From Candidatus Latescibacterota bacterium (GTDB taxonomy: Bacteria > Latescibacterota > UBA2968): a DNA stretch of 50,570 nt. Positions 34,160 through 43,463 of this stretch are shown one piece after another (position 1 is the stretch's first letter; every line of letters begins with the position of its first letter). The DNA is taken from positions 1-50,570 of the forward strand of contig JAJEDY010000099.1 of NCBI GenBank assembly GCA_022821275.1, written 5' to 3'. The notes below the pieces were generated by a model. It saw only the letters and a program-made list of their open reading frames with translations, was not told where the DNA came from and made no database searches. Both the position numbers and the translations under genes were made by a program.

Positions 34160-34581
34160 GGCATGCTCACCGTAAGGTGCGGACGCAAACGTTCGAGCGT
34201 TTTTGGACCAATACCCCTGACCCTTGCAATATCGTCAATGCGCTTAAAAGCCCCATTCTTTTCGCGATAAGCCACAATGCGTCCCGCAATTTGAGGCCCA
34301 ATACGGGGCAGACGCTCAAACTCTTTTGCCGTTGCCGAGTTGATATCGATCAATACCCTCGCCTGGGAGGCGTCCTCTTTTCCTTCCGCTTCGGCTGGCG
34401 GTAAATATTGGGAAACTTCTACTTCCTTTTGAGGTGGAACTTCCACGGCATTTTTACGCACCTCAAAATCGGGAATGCGATCCGAATCCTTACTATCGAG
34501 ATAACTGATAACGATCCCCACAATAAGAACGCCGCAAAGCAGCAACAGAATAATTTGTTCGTTGCGATTAAAAGTGAACAT
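34156..34581 (-). CDS. ComEA-like helix-hairpin-helix DNA-binding protein, membrane-anchored
   Basis: 141 residues. An N-terminal membrane helix (about 10-27) and an acidic linker precede a tandem helix-hairpin-helix domain (about 75-138): DINSATAKEFERLPRIGPQIAGRIVAYR and IDDIARVRGIGPKTLERLRPHL carry the two hairpins. ComEA proteins receive incoming DNA during natural transformation. The start lies 11 bp after the sprA stop and the end overlaps the PilM-like start by 4 bp. No comEC is in the window. The PilM-like neighbour makes a DNA-uptake link plausible but unproven. Confidence 0.93.
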   Translation of the reverse strand: MFTFNRNEQIILLLLCGVLIVGIVISYLDSKDSDRIPDFEVRKNAVEVPPQKEVEVSQYLPPAEAEGKEDASQARVLIDINSATAKEFERLPRIGPQIAGRIVAYREKNGAFKRIDDIARVRGIGPKTLERLRPHLTVSMP

Positions 34582-34592
34582 GGAAAGCCCTA

Positions 34593-37500
34593 TTATTGAA
34601 ATCCGATTTCACCCCAGAAGCGAAAATCCCAGGTCACATTGGTGAGGTCGCGCAGGTGGTCCTGGCGCCTTTCATGGCGAAAGGTGGTGCCGCCGGTAAA
34701 CCGCGAGCTAAAGGCATATTGCGTACCCAGGCTCACAGACCAGGATGTCGAGTTTTGACGGATAATGGGTTCGGCTGGCACATCGGGTTCTGCACTTCGG
34801 GGCATTTCGGTTTGCGTATTCAAATTGCGCGAAAAAGAAAGCGTGAGGTCGAGCGTGCGCTGAAATCTTCCGCGCAATGAATAGCGCACATCTGCTTGCA
34901 ATGTGCCGTTTTCCGTCAAAGTAGTTCCAATCAGGCGATCGGCAAGGGTCGGTTGAACAGATACCGTATCGACAGTCACATTGCGCTGATAGCGGATTTC
35001 ATCATTGTTGCTCTGGCGGCGACTAAATGTCGTATTCACATCGCCTTTCCAGCGCGCGCTCCACTGAAAAAGCGGATTGTACGCGATTTCTCTTGCATCA
35101 CTCGTCAGATAACGCGACGAGAGACTGAGGCTGCCATCACCCCGTCGCGTGCGCGATTCTTGATATCCAAAAGTGGCATTGGAACTGACCCAAAACCAGC
35201 CGATCAAAGGTATGCGCTCAAGGCCGCGCCAACTCGCGTCAAATTTGGGAAAGATGACCTGATCGTCTTTGCCGAGTATATTGCCAGTGCGTTCGTTTTC
35301 GGAATAATTGGCAGAGGTATTGAAATTCAGGCCCAGAGGCAGCCGAATACCACTGGATACCTGTGCCTGTCTTCGCACATTGCTGGCATTGGTCCTCGTT
35401 CCCGTAGTCGCGACCACAATGGGGACCTCAAGCGTATCTCGAAAGCCAAATTGATATGCCAATGCGGGCCGCGACGTAAGGCCAAACAAATTATCTGATT
35501 TGTTGCGAGAAACACTGCTCGTCACATTCTGAAGGCGCCCCCCCAATTTTCCAACCCATTGCAAAATAGAAAAACCATCTTTACCGGACCTGCGCGTCCA
35601 GCGTTGAAACAAGCCGGGCAGGTTGAGATTGATCCGCGCATTCGCCGTTTGCTGGCTATTGACCGTCAGCCCGCGCCGAATGCTGCCGTATTGTACGCGT
35701 TCCCCACCGATTTCAAAGCGATCTGTGTACGTCGCCGAATACGACGGATTCACGGTAATCCAGGTTGTGATACGCGGCGTAAATCTGAAGTTGATCGATT
35801 GATTGCGCGATATTTCGCGTCCAAATTGAAGTTGAGTCAGAGCGTATCCATTTCGCAAATCGCGGTTAATCGTGAGCGAATAATCGGCATTTAGACTGCG
35901 AAATGGCGAGAGTTTGATCGCATAACTTTCGGTCAAATTAAAAGTCTCTCGCACAGTATCAATCACATTCGACGTGTCGCCTGCGATGGCGCGGAATGAG
36001 GTTTGATCCGATACCCCGCGGTTAAAACGCAAGCTGTAATTGATGCTGGAGGGCAGGTAAAAAAACTGCGCCTCTTTGAGCGGTTTGTAAAAGGGCACCC
36101 ACTTGAAAATAGCGAGCGCTTCGCGCTGAGACCACACCTGATTATAGGTCATATTGCCGTTTAAGTTCTGATTCAGGCTCCGCCTGCGCTGTGTAATCGC
36201 ACCCGTTGTCGATGCGTCAGAACTGTAGTTGAGTGACGTGGAAGCTTTGTCAAAAAAAATGCGAGACAGCAGACTCGGGTCTTCGCGCGCGGGTCGCTTT
36301 CTCAGCGACATGGTAAAGCGCGTCTGAGAGCGCACATCGCTCTCGTTGATTTTTTGTTCGGGAGTGAGCACAATATCCGAGCCCGGGCGTATGCGGGGGC
36401 TTGATGTATAGCGGTTATAGCTGAATCGGACGGGTAGGGAGGTATTCCATTCTTTGGGAAAGAATTTATCGATGTTGAGCTGGCTGTCAAAGTTAAACCG
36501 CGTGGTGGTGTTGCCCGAAGCCCTGCCTTGCAGATCTTGAAAATCACCGCTTCGACGTTCCAGATTGACCGTCAGATTACCCAGATCGGCGAGGGTTATG
36601 CGCGTATCCGCCAGTGCAGATATGGCGGGTTTTTTGCGGATATCATCAACGCGCAATTCATCCAGCCAAACTTCGTTTTCGCCAATGAGAATCTCATCGC
36701 CGCGGTTGCGAATCCCCACGGTAAAGGCTCGGATCGAAGCCAACGCGGGATTGCCGCGCACGATATAGGTGCGACCATCCACATCGATCTCTATGCGATT
36801 GCCCTCTTTGTCGTAGCGAGCGAGAAAATCGCCACGGCGAAGCGCGACACGAACGGTATCGGACACTTGCTCGGTGGCTTGAAGACCCAGCAATTGGCCT
36901 TTGAGTTGCGACATAATCTCGAGGTCTAAACGGACGGTATTGGTTTCTTCTGCCCAACCGCGATAAACCCGCGAGCGGTATTCGTAATAGTTGAGAGAAT
37001 CGTCATTGATGGGGGCAAAACGCATAAAAAATTCGATGGGACTGGGGCCCGTACTCAAGGAATCTGCGGCGTCTGAAAAATTGGTGCTATACGTCGGATC
37101 GGCCGGGTTGCCGCCGTGCAAAAACAGCGTCATAACACCGTATTCGGTATAGTCCTCGCCAGCGGCGAAACTGCGGGATGCAGAGATGGATTCGCCCGGG
37201 TAGAGATCGACAAATTCGAGCACCAGAGAATTTTCAGACAAACGAATACCTGTGGTGGGGTCAATTTCTCGCTCGAGACCCGGAGGAGATTCGTAAAAGG
37301 AGTTGTTTGTCCCGATAGTCGAAACCTGAAAATCGCCCGATAACTGCCCGAACGCGACCGGGTCTTCCTGCCATTCACTGCCAGTCGCACTAAATGTATA
37401 GATTTCGACAGAGGTGGTGTCGTTGTGTTCGAACCAGACGCGCACAAAGTCAATCTCGCTGGCAAATGTGGTGTCGGGACTACCCTCAAAGGTACGGGGC

Positions 37501-40500
37501 GCGTCTTGCCCTTTGAGGGGAATGCGCAATAAACGCCACGGGGGATCTGTAATACCGCCCAATTCGGGAAAGAGGTCGGATTCGGTGCCGGGCACAAGCG
37601 TAGATGGACCGGTAAAGGTGCCCGATGTGGAAGACAGGCCCCTATTGCTGGACAAATCGACGCTGTATCGGATAAAACTTTCGCGCTGGTCGAGAAAACC
37701 ATTGCCATTGAGATCTTCGGTATCGGGTCGAGATTGGCGCTCTGCCCTGTTGCCCTCTGTGCCATTGAGACCAGAGGGATAGCGACGCAGGATATCCGTC
37801 GTGTTTTGATCCACATCTTCAAAATTATCTCCCGAGGGATCGCTGGGCACGGTTACACCCGGGAATATCTTTCGAAAGACCTCGGCTTCTTCGGCATCGC
37901 TCAATCCGTCCAGGCCAATATCCTCCTCCTCAATGACGATGTCATCGCCTGTGGGCAAACCGCCGATGGGTTTGTCTTCTGTGCGAAAACCACTTGGAAA
38001 TCGCTCCCGATCACCGGGATCATTGTACATGGGGTGGTCGAGAGGCAGGAGGACGCGCTCAGAAACATCGCCCAAATCGATGTGCAAATGCCCGTCGTCT
38101 CCTCGAATCCAGAGTTCGAGAAATTTCGACCGCGACAAATCCAGACCATTGACATAGCGCATAATCCCCGCCCATGATTGTTGGGGAATGCCATTTGTGT
38201 TGTTCTGCGAGCGAATGGGAAATCCATTGCTGCGCGCCGGATCAAATCTCAGTTTGAGAATATCGACAATATCTTGTTCCGCGCTTATGTCATCGCGGGT
38301 GGGCTGAATTCGGGAAAGAGATGCCCTGTCGCGGTCGATGGGGTTATACCACGTGAGCCGCCCCTGTGGCAATGTGAGCATTCTGCTGTTGCGGAGGGGA
38401 ACACTTGCCCGATTCCACCCTATTTTGCCAATCGAAAATGCCGTACTGTTCAGAGCACCTTCAAAATCATCGATATAGGCCACATTTTTGGTATTGGGAT
38501 TCGGCAAACTCTGCGCGATTTCAAAGTCCATGTCGATAGACGACGGTGCCTGCGTATTCACGAGGGGAATTGAATTGACGAGGTCGCCCAACAGTTTGGG
38601 TTGCAATCTGAAGCGCGCATTGGCATCCCACAAAATAGTGCGCGTGGGTTCCTGCCCGACCCGCACGCGCGGCGAGGCCGTACTTTGACTGCCGTAGAGC
38701 AAGGTCATGCCAATAAGCGAATACTGATCGTCAAAGGGGCGCTCGAGACGCACGCCCAAAAGGCTTTTGGACTGTCCAAAACCAAACTGGTCTTTTGTTT
38801 GATACGAGATGTCCAGATCAGAGGAAGGATCCGAAACCTCGTTTTCCGCATCGCCAATAAATTTCAAACGGCCTGTCAAATAATTTATCGTGTAGTCGGT
38901 ATCGCGTGTTAAGGTGCGGTTGTTCAGCCGCACGACTTCGCTGTCTTCAAGCAGCCCACCAAATCCGAGGTTGTATTCGGTCGATTTGCTCGTCGAACTC
39001 ACCCGCAACTCATATCGCCCCGCTTCCTGGCGGTTAGACGTGTTGGTCTCATTGTAAATGCCCGGCACGCGCACCTCGAGGTCGGGTGCCCCCAAACCCT
39101 CCTCGCCAAAAGGTTCGAGAAAGGGAAAGACGAGATGTCCTCTGGCGAGATTCAGACCGGGGATCTCATTGCCCGAGCCAATATCGATGAGTTGATCTGG
39201 AGGAGAAGATTCAGAAGACCCGTTGGTGTGCCTGTCGAGGCCAAAAATTTCCAGATATGACCTGCCTTCCTGATTATCCTGCGGACTTTCACCCGGCACA
39301 TTGCGGAAGATACCGACGAACAGGCCTTCGCGCTCGATGTTGCGCCCGCCGAGGCGATAGACATTGCGCCACGCAAGCCGCCAGGTCGGGTCTGTGGGGC
39401 GTTGTTGTCTGGCTTTGATGAGCTTGAGTTGTATTTTTTTATCTGGATTTCCCGGATCGGGAATAAATTGTATGTCGCCAAAATTTTCACCCGACGCGGT
39501 TTGATAAGCTACCGCAAGCGTGTAGCCCCGCGAAATCGCACCGCGATTATGGATGAGATAGCCTTCGGGTAAAGCCGTAAATTCGGTGGGATCGAGTTCG
39601 TGAAAAGTCCCTTCTTCAACGCCCTTGTCAAAACCGCGCGACGCCCCATCATCGGGCGATCCATTATTCCACACGAGATATGCGATGCCGGGAATGGCCG
39701 AGTCTTCGAGGTCGTTTTGCGCGTTGTAGTCGTTTATGAATACGCGCACGCTTTGCTCATTGACGCGAGCACCCGGCGCGGGGAACAAGCCGTTGCGAAA
39801 ATTTTCTCGATAAATGTTATCGAGAAAAAAGTAGGTATTTTCGACGTACCTGTAATCGGGGATTGCATCCGCCCTTCCTTGCCCTTGTCCCGTATCCCCT
39901 TGCCCCGTAAAGGTTTTGCGACCACTCGACGATTTGTCTTGAGATGTGACAACCGTAAAATTGATGGCGCCAACCCGCCCCCGCGTTTTGATGCCAAACA
40001 GCCCGCCTCTATTGCCGCCGCTAAAACCAATCAGTCGCGTGCCGGGCAAAGCCAGTGACGTGTTCCCAGCTTCTATGGTTTCAATAATGCCGTCCTCATC
40101 GCCTTTATATTGCAGGCGCAGGCCCTCGGTCAGATCAAAGCTTTGTCGTTCGCTATCTTGTTCCAGCGAAACCAGTATCCGATCGCCAATGGAGCCTTCA
40201 ACAGTGAGTCGGGCTTCTTGCTCAAAATTGATGGTGGGAAAACGCGATGTGCGCGTGAGAGCCGCTTGCGCCTGTCCCAACGTGTATTGCGAGATGCCCG
40301 ACAATTCGATGCGGCGGTACCCTCGTATGGTGAGATTGGCAGCCCCTTCCCCAGTAATCGCACTCAACCGCTGGGGAACGCGAAGCGGTATTTTAACATC
40401 AATAATGCCCTCGCCTTCCCCCTCTTCATCCAGACGACCTCCCAGTCGCTCCTGCGCAAGGCGAAGGGTATCGTGGTAGAACTTGTAGCGCATAAAGTCA

Positions 40501-40793
40501 CCCAGACTGATAATCACCGGAAGGCCGTAAGGCGTACCGCCCAGATCGCGGAACATCCTGAGTGTATATTGAGCTTCTGTTTCTATCAGTTGCGCCGTAG
40601 GAGTTGCATAGGGGCGTCTTCTGGGAAAATAAGAAGTAGATACCCGGGTATCCCGCAAAAAGGATTCAAGCGTTGATACACCTATTTTCGGGCGCACACC
40701 CGGCGAGGCAAGAGCAATACTCGGGCAGAGCAACGCGAGATAAAACAAAACACTGAGGCCGCGCGACCACAGGTGAACGTGAATAAACTTCAT
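34593..40793 (-). CDS. sprA: SprA/Sov-type giant outer-membrane protein (type IX secretion translocon)
   Basis: 2066 residues, somewhat shorter than the about 2400 of Flavobacterium SprA. A signal peptide (1-29, ending ALASPG) is followed by two related SprA N-terminal repeats, a long soluble region with repeated NRGLSSTSGTFTG-type Gly/Ser segments, a middle section with GNEIPGLNLARGHLVFPFLEPFG and TYNLGFGGLLEDSEVV-like blocks, and a C-terminal half dominated by alternating strands ending in WDFRFWGEIGFQ. This is the pattern of the 36-strand SprA barrel that exports proteins in the type IX system. No gldKLMN, porV or sigma-P genes are in the window, so whether T9SS is complete is open. It is the first gene of the cluster sprA-comEA-pilM-NYN-obg. 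Confidence 0.92.
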   Translation of the reverse strand: MKFIHVHLWSRGLSVLFYLALLCPSIALASPGVRPKIGVSTLESFLRDTRVSTSYFPRRRPYATPTAQLIETEAQYTLRMFRDLGGTPYGLPVIISLGDFMRYKFYHDTLRLAQERLGGRLDEEGEGEGIIDVKIPLRVPQRLSAITGEGAANLTIRGYRRIELSGISQYTLGQAQAALTRTSRFPTINFEQEARLTVEGSIGDRILVSLEQDSERQSFDLTEGLRLQYKGDEDGIIETIEAGNTSLALPGTRLIGFSGGNRGGLFGIKTRGRVGAINFTVVTSQDKSSSGRKTFTGQGDTGQGQGRADAIPDYRYVENTYFFLDNIYRENFRNGLFPAPGARVNEQSVRVFINDYNAQNDLEDSAIPGIAYLVWNNGSPDDGASRGFDKGVEEGTFHELDPTEFTALPEGYLIHNRGAISRGYTLAVAYQTASGENFGDIQFIPDPGNPDKKIQLKLIKARQQRPTDPTWRLAWRNVYRLGGRNIEREGLFVGIFRNVPGESPQDNQEGRSYLEIFGLDRHTNGSSESSPPDQLIDIGSGNEIPGLNLARGHLVFPFLEPFGEEGLGAPDLEVRVPGIYNETNTSNRQEAGRYELRVSSTSKSTEYNLGFGGLLEDSEVVRLNNRTLTRDTDYTINYLTGRLKFIGDAENEVSDPSSDLDISYQTKDQFGFGQSKSLLGVRLERPFDDQYSLIGMTLLYGSQSTASPRVRVGQEPTRTILWDANARFRLQPKLLGDLVNSIPLVNTQAPSSIDMDFEIAQSLPNPNTKNVAYIDDFEGALNSTAFSIGKIGWNRASVPLRNSRMLTLPQGRLTWYNPIDRDRASLSRIQPTRDDISAEQDIVDILKLRFDPARSNGFPIRSQNNTNGIPQQSWAGIMRYVNGLDLSRSKFLELWIRGDDGHLHIDLGDVSERVLLPLDHPMYNDPGDRERFPSGFRTEDKPIGGLPTGDDIVIEEEDIGLDGLSDAEEAEVFRKIFPGVTVPSDPSGDNFEDVDQNTTDILRRYPSGLNGTEGNRAERQSRPDTEDLNGNGFLDQRESFIRYSVDLSSNRGLSSTSGTFTGPSTLVPGTESDLFPELGGITDPPWRLLRIPLKGQDAPRTFEGSPDTTFASEIDFVRVWFEHNDTTSVEIYTFSATGSEWQEDPVAFGQLSGDFQVSTIGTNNSFYESPPGLEREIDPTTGIRLSENSLVLEFVDLYPGESISASRSFAAGEDYTEYGVMTLFLHGGNPADPTYSTNFSDAADSLSTGPSPIEFFMRFAPINDDSLNYYEYRSRVYRGWAEETNTVRLDLEIMSQLKGQLLGLQATEQVSDTVRVALRRGDFLARYDKEGNRIEIDVDGRTYIVRGNPALASIRAFTVGIRNRGDEILIGENEVWLDELRVDDIRKKPAISALADTRITLADLGNLTVNLERRSGDFQDLQGRASGNTTTRFNFDSQLNIDKFFPKEWNTSLPVRFSYNRYTSSPRIRPGSDIVLTPEQKINESDVRSQTRFTMSLRKRPAREDPSLLSRIFFDKASTSLNYSSDASTTGAITQRRRSLNQNLNGNMTYNQVWSQREALAIFKWVPFYKPLKEAQFFYLPSSINYSLRFNRGVSDQTSFRAIAGDTSNVIDTVRETFNLTESYAIKLSPFRSLNADYSLTINRDLRNGYALTQLQFGREISRNQSINFRFTPRITTWITVNPSYSATYTDRFEIGGERVQYGSIRRGLTVNSQQTANARINLNLPGLFQRWTRRSGKDGFSILQWVGKLGGRLQNVTSSVSRNKSDNLFGLTSRPALAYQFGFRDTLEVPIVVATTGTRTNASNVRRQAQVSSGIRLPLGLNFNTSANYSENERTGNILGKDDQVIFPKFDASWRGLERIPLIGWFWVSSNATFGYQESRTRRGDGSLSLSSRYLTSDAREIAYNPLFQWSARWKGDVNTTFSRRQSNNDEIRYQRNVTVDTVSVQPTLADRLIGTTLTENGTLQADVRYSLRGRFQRTLDLTLSFSRNLNTQTEMPRSAEPDVPAEPIIRQNSTSWSVSLGTQYAFSSRFTGGTTFRHERRQDHLRDLTNVTWDFRFWGEIGFQ

Positions 40794-40962
40794 AGGGACT
40801 TTGGGAAACAGTCGGAAAGTTGTATTAGCGTGTGGGTGATAGGTCGTTGAACAAAGTACATAATAGCATAAGCCACATGAAAGTCAAGGTAAAATCCGCA
40901 GAAATTGGCGGGAGATAAACATCGGTAAGCGCATCTTTTTTTTAGAGGTAAAAAGCCTTATA

Positions 40963-40994
40963 TTCGTCTATTCGCTGATTCGTCTATTCGCTTT
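40963..40994. repeat. Octamer tandem TTCGTCTA/TTCGCTGA upstream of lptF
   Basis: Four 8-bp units: TTCGTCTA, TTCGCTGA, TTCGTCTA, TTCGCTTT. The unit TTCGTCTA is identical to the one at 23899-23930. The remainder of 40794-41027 shows no gene; it holds the divergent promoters of sprA and the LptF/G pair. Confidence 0.75.
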
Positions 40995-41027
40995 TCGTTA
41001 AACTTATTTTTTCTGAAAAGGTTCCTC

Positions 41028-42302
41028 ATGCGATTGCGCCGGTATGTGATATCCGAACTGATAACGCCGTTCTTATTCAGTTTTTCCGTGATCATCTTCC
41101 TTCTCGTCATCGATCTCATTTTGCAAATGCTCGACCGCATTCTGGGAAAAGGCGTACCCATAGGTGTGGTTCTTGAGTTATTTTTTTTAAACACGGCCTG
41201 GATGATTGCCCTCGCCGTTCCAATGGCTGTGCTGGTCAGTACCCTGCTGGCATTTGGTCGCTTGAGTGCCGCGGGCGAAATTGTGGCCATGCGCGCATTG
41301 GGCATTGGAATACATCAGGTTGTCGTGCCGGTTCTGATCGTCGCCGCGCTGCTGGGAATTGGACTGGTAATTTTTAATGATCGCATTTTGCCCGAATTTA
41401 ATCACCGCGCCCGCGTTTTGATGACAGATATTCACCGCAAACGCCCCACAGTCGCACTCGCCGACAAAGCCGGTATAATGATCGGCGATTTCAAAAATTA
41501 CCAGATTTTATTTGATCGTGCCGATGCGGGCGGAAATATCCTCCACGACGTGCTGGTATATAGCTTTAATAACGATGGCTTTCCCGAAACAGCGATTGCC
41601 GATTCCGGCGTTGTCGAATTTGACGAAGCGCGAGACGAGGCCCTGCTCTATCTCTTTGATGGGGAAATGCACCGCATTGATCCAGACGATTCCACAGTCT
41701 ATGCACTCACGACATTTGCCAAAGCCAGATTGCGGCTCGGAGATGCGGGCCAACAGCTGTCGCGGTCGTCATCGGCTTACCGCAATGATCGAGAAATGGA
41801 TATCGCCACCATGCAGAACAAAATTGCACATTACGAAGGCGAATTACATCAGGCGAGGGTCAAAAGAGCAAATCTCCTGAATGCGTTTGTGCGCGAAGTA
41901 TTAATAGATTCTACAGATACAAACCCCGTACTATCACTGCGCGCTATATTGGGGCGCGTGGCAGCCGATACGCGGATTGCGCGCCATAAGTCGAGAGCAG
42001 CAGACCGGTTGCGCGTGGAGGTACACAAAAAATTTTCAATCCCCGCAGCCTGTGTGGCATTTGTGCTGGTGGGCGCACCCATCGGCGTGTGGGCGCGCAG
42101 CAGCAGTGCGGCAATTGGCGCGGCAATCAGCATTGGCTTTTTTTTGGCGTGGTGGATTTTTCTCATCGGCGGTGAAAAGTTGGCTGACCGCGGGGCGATC
42201 ATGCCCTGGTTTGCGATGTGGATGCCCAATGTATTAACCGCCCTCGTAGGCGTTGTTCTATCTGCTCGGATTATCTGCGAGTGGGGCGTAAAAAGGAGAT
42301 GA
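41028..42302 (+). CDS. lptF: LptF/LptG-family lipopolysaccharide export permease (first of pair)
   Basis: 424 residues; SD AAAGG precedes the ATG. The family opening MRLRRYVISELITPFLFSFSVI, the VLELFFLNTAWMIALAVPMAVLVSTLLAFGRLS segment (VPMAVLVSTLLAFGRLS) and the C-terminal PIGVWARSSSAAIGAAISIGFF block are all conserved. It has six membrane segments around a periplasmic jellyroll (about 120-300). LptF and LptG together extract lipopolysaccharide from the inner membrane with the LptB ATPase. Overlap with the next start confirms an operon. It points to an LPS-bearing outer membrane. Which of the two is F and which is G cannot be settled from sequence alone. Confidence 0.9.
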   Translation: MRLRRYVISELITPFLFSFSVIIFLLVIDLILQMLDRILGKGVPIGVVLELFFLNTAWMIALAVPMAVLVSTLLAFGRLSAAGEIVAMRALGIGIHQVVVPVLIVAALLGIGLVIFNDRILPEFNHRARVLMTDIHRKRPTVALADKAGIMIGDFKNYQILFDRADAGGNILHDVLVYSFNNDGFPETAIADSGVVEFDEARDEALLYLFDGEMHRIDPDDSTVYALTTFAKARLRLGDAGQQLSRSSSAYRNDREMDIATMQNKIAHYEGELHQARVKRANLLNAFVREVLIDSTDTNPVLSLRAILGRVAADTRIARHKSRAADRLRVEVHKKFSIPAACVAFVLVGAPIGVWARSSSAAIGAAISIGFFLAWWIFLIGGEKLADRGAIMPWFAMWMPNVLTALVGVVLSARIICEWGVKRR

Positions 42303-42304
42303 TC

Positions 42305-43375
42305 GTGCGTATTTTAAGCCGCTATATCGTCGTCCAATTTACCCTGCCTTTCGGCCTCAGCACGCTGGCTTTTACCGCTGTTTTTGTCGTAATTGATCTG
42401 GTAGATCGCCTCAGCGCGTTTATAGACCGCGAAGTCGGCCTGGGAACAATTCTGTCTTATTATTTCTGCTATTTGCCCTATATTGTCGTCCTCGTGCTTC
42501 CCATGGCAGTCTTGCTCGCGGGATTATTCTGCATGGGCGGGCTGATACAGCGCGGAGAATTGCTGGCGCTGAAAAGTGCCGGCATAAGCCTTTATCAAGT
42601 GGTGATCCCATTGCAAATACTGGCTCTTGGAATCAGTATTTTGGCTACTGCAATGGCAGATCAAGTCGTGCCGCGAGCAAATCGGGCGCGGTCGAAAATC
42701 GAGCAACCGCGCCGATCAGCGGTTGGGCCTCAATCTATCCGCGTGCAGATCGCGCTGCGGGATACGGGCAGGCGCGTTTTGTCAATGAGAGAATACGACG
42801 CCCAGGCCATGAAAGGGCGGCAGGTCGTGCTCGACAAATATAAAGGCGGGTCACTCGCAGAGCGCGTTCGCGCCGAAGAAGCTGTTTGGGCCACTTCAGA
42901 ATGGCATTTTATGAACGGAGATCGGCGCGTATTTTCAGATGGAAAAGAATTTTACCGCGCATTTCGCGTATGGGCGGCAAAAGATGTAACCCTCACCCCT
43001 GAAGACCTCGTACGCGATGTCATCCCCGAAGACCAGATGACGTATTCTGAACTGATGGATTTTATCCATCGCAAATCGCGCAACGGTAGCCAGACGCTCC
43101 GAGAATCTGTGGCGCTTCACATGCGCTTGGCCTTTCCTTTTGCGAACTTTGTTATCGCTCTTTTTGGCCTGCCTCTGGCCTCTCGCATGCAGAGAACGGG
43201 ACGCCCCATCCAAATTGGCATGTGCTTGCTAATCTGTTTTGCATTTTACGGGTGCATTCAACTCGGGCGCGCGATGGGTTGGAACGATGTGCTTCCCCCT
43301 GTATGGGGTGCCTGGGGGGCAAATGCGATCTTTGGCGCAATTGGGATTATCACGCTTCTCACAACGCGCAAATAG
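42305..43375 (+). CDS. lptG: LptF/LptG-family lipopolysaccharide export permease (second of pair)
   Basis: 356 residues from GTG 42305, placed 6 nt after AAGGAG. The ATG at 42299 overlaps the Shine-Dalgarno itself and is less likely. The pattern is again RILSRYIVVQFTLPFGLSTLAF, LPYIVVLVLPMAVLLAGLFCMG, a periplasmic jellyroll with a DRRVFSDGKEFYRAFRVW-like segment, and FANFVIALFGLPLAS near the end, with six membrane segments. It is partner to the gene just upstream, so both would form the LptFG heterodimer. The first codons are coupled to the lptF stop (2 bp gap). Confidence 0.9.
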   Translation: MRILSRYIVVQFTLPFGLSTLAFTAVFVVIDLVDRLSAFIDREVGLGTILSYYFCYLPYIVVLVLPMAVLLAGLFCMGGLIQRGELLALKSAGISLYQVVIPLQILALGISILATAMADQVVPRANRARSKIEQPRRSAVGPQSIRVQIALRDTGRRVLSMREYDAQAMKGRQVVLDKYKGGSLAERVRAEEAVWATSEWHFMNGDRRVFSDGKEFYRAFRVWAAKDVTLTPEDLVRDVIPEDQMTYSELMDFIHRKSRNGSQTLRESVALHMRLAFPFANFVIALFGLPLASRMQRTGRPIQIGMCLLICFAFYGCIQLGRAMGWNDVLPPVWGAWGANAIFGAIGIITLLTTRK

Positions 43376-43463
43376 GGGACTGGTTGGGTTAGACGGCCCG
43401 ACTACTGGCTACTGACAACTCGGAGTAATCCTGTACACCCTTTAATCATAGGAATCCCGATCC

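Noticed and set aside
34593-40793. Many plus-strand open frames opposite the giant gene
   Set aside because: They are antisense shadows of a single 2066-codon frame that shows consistent SprA features.
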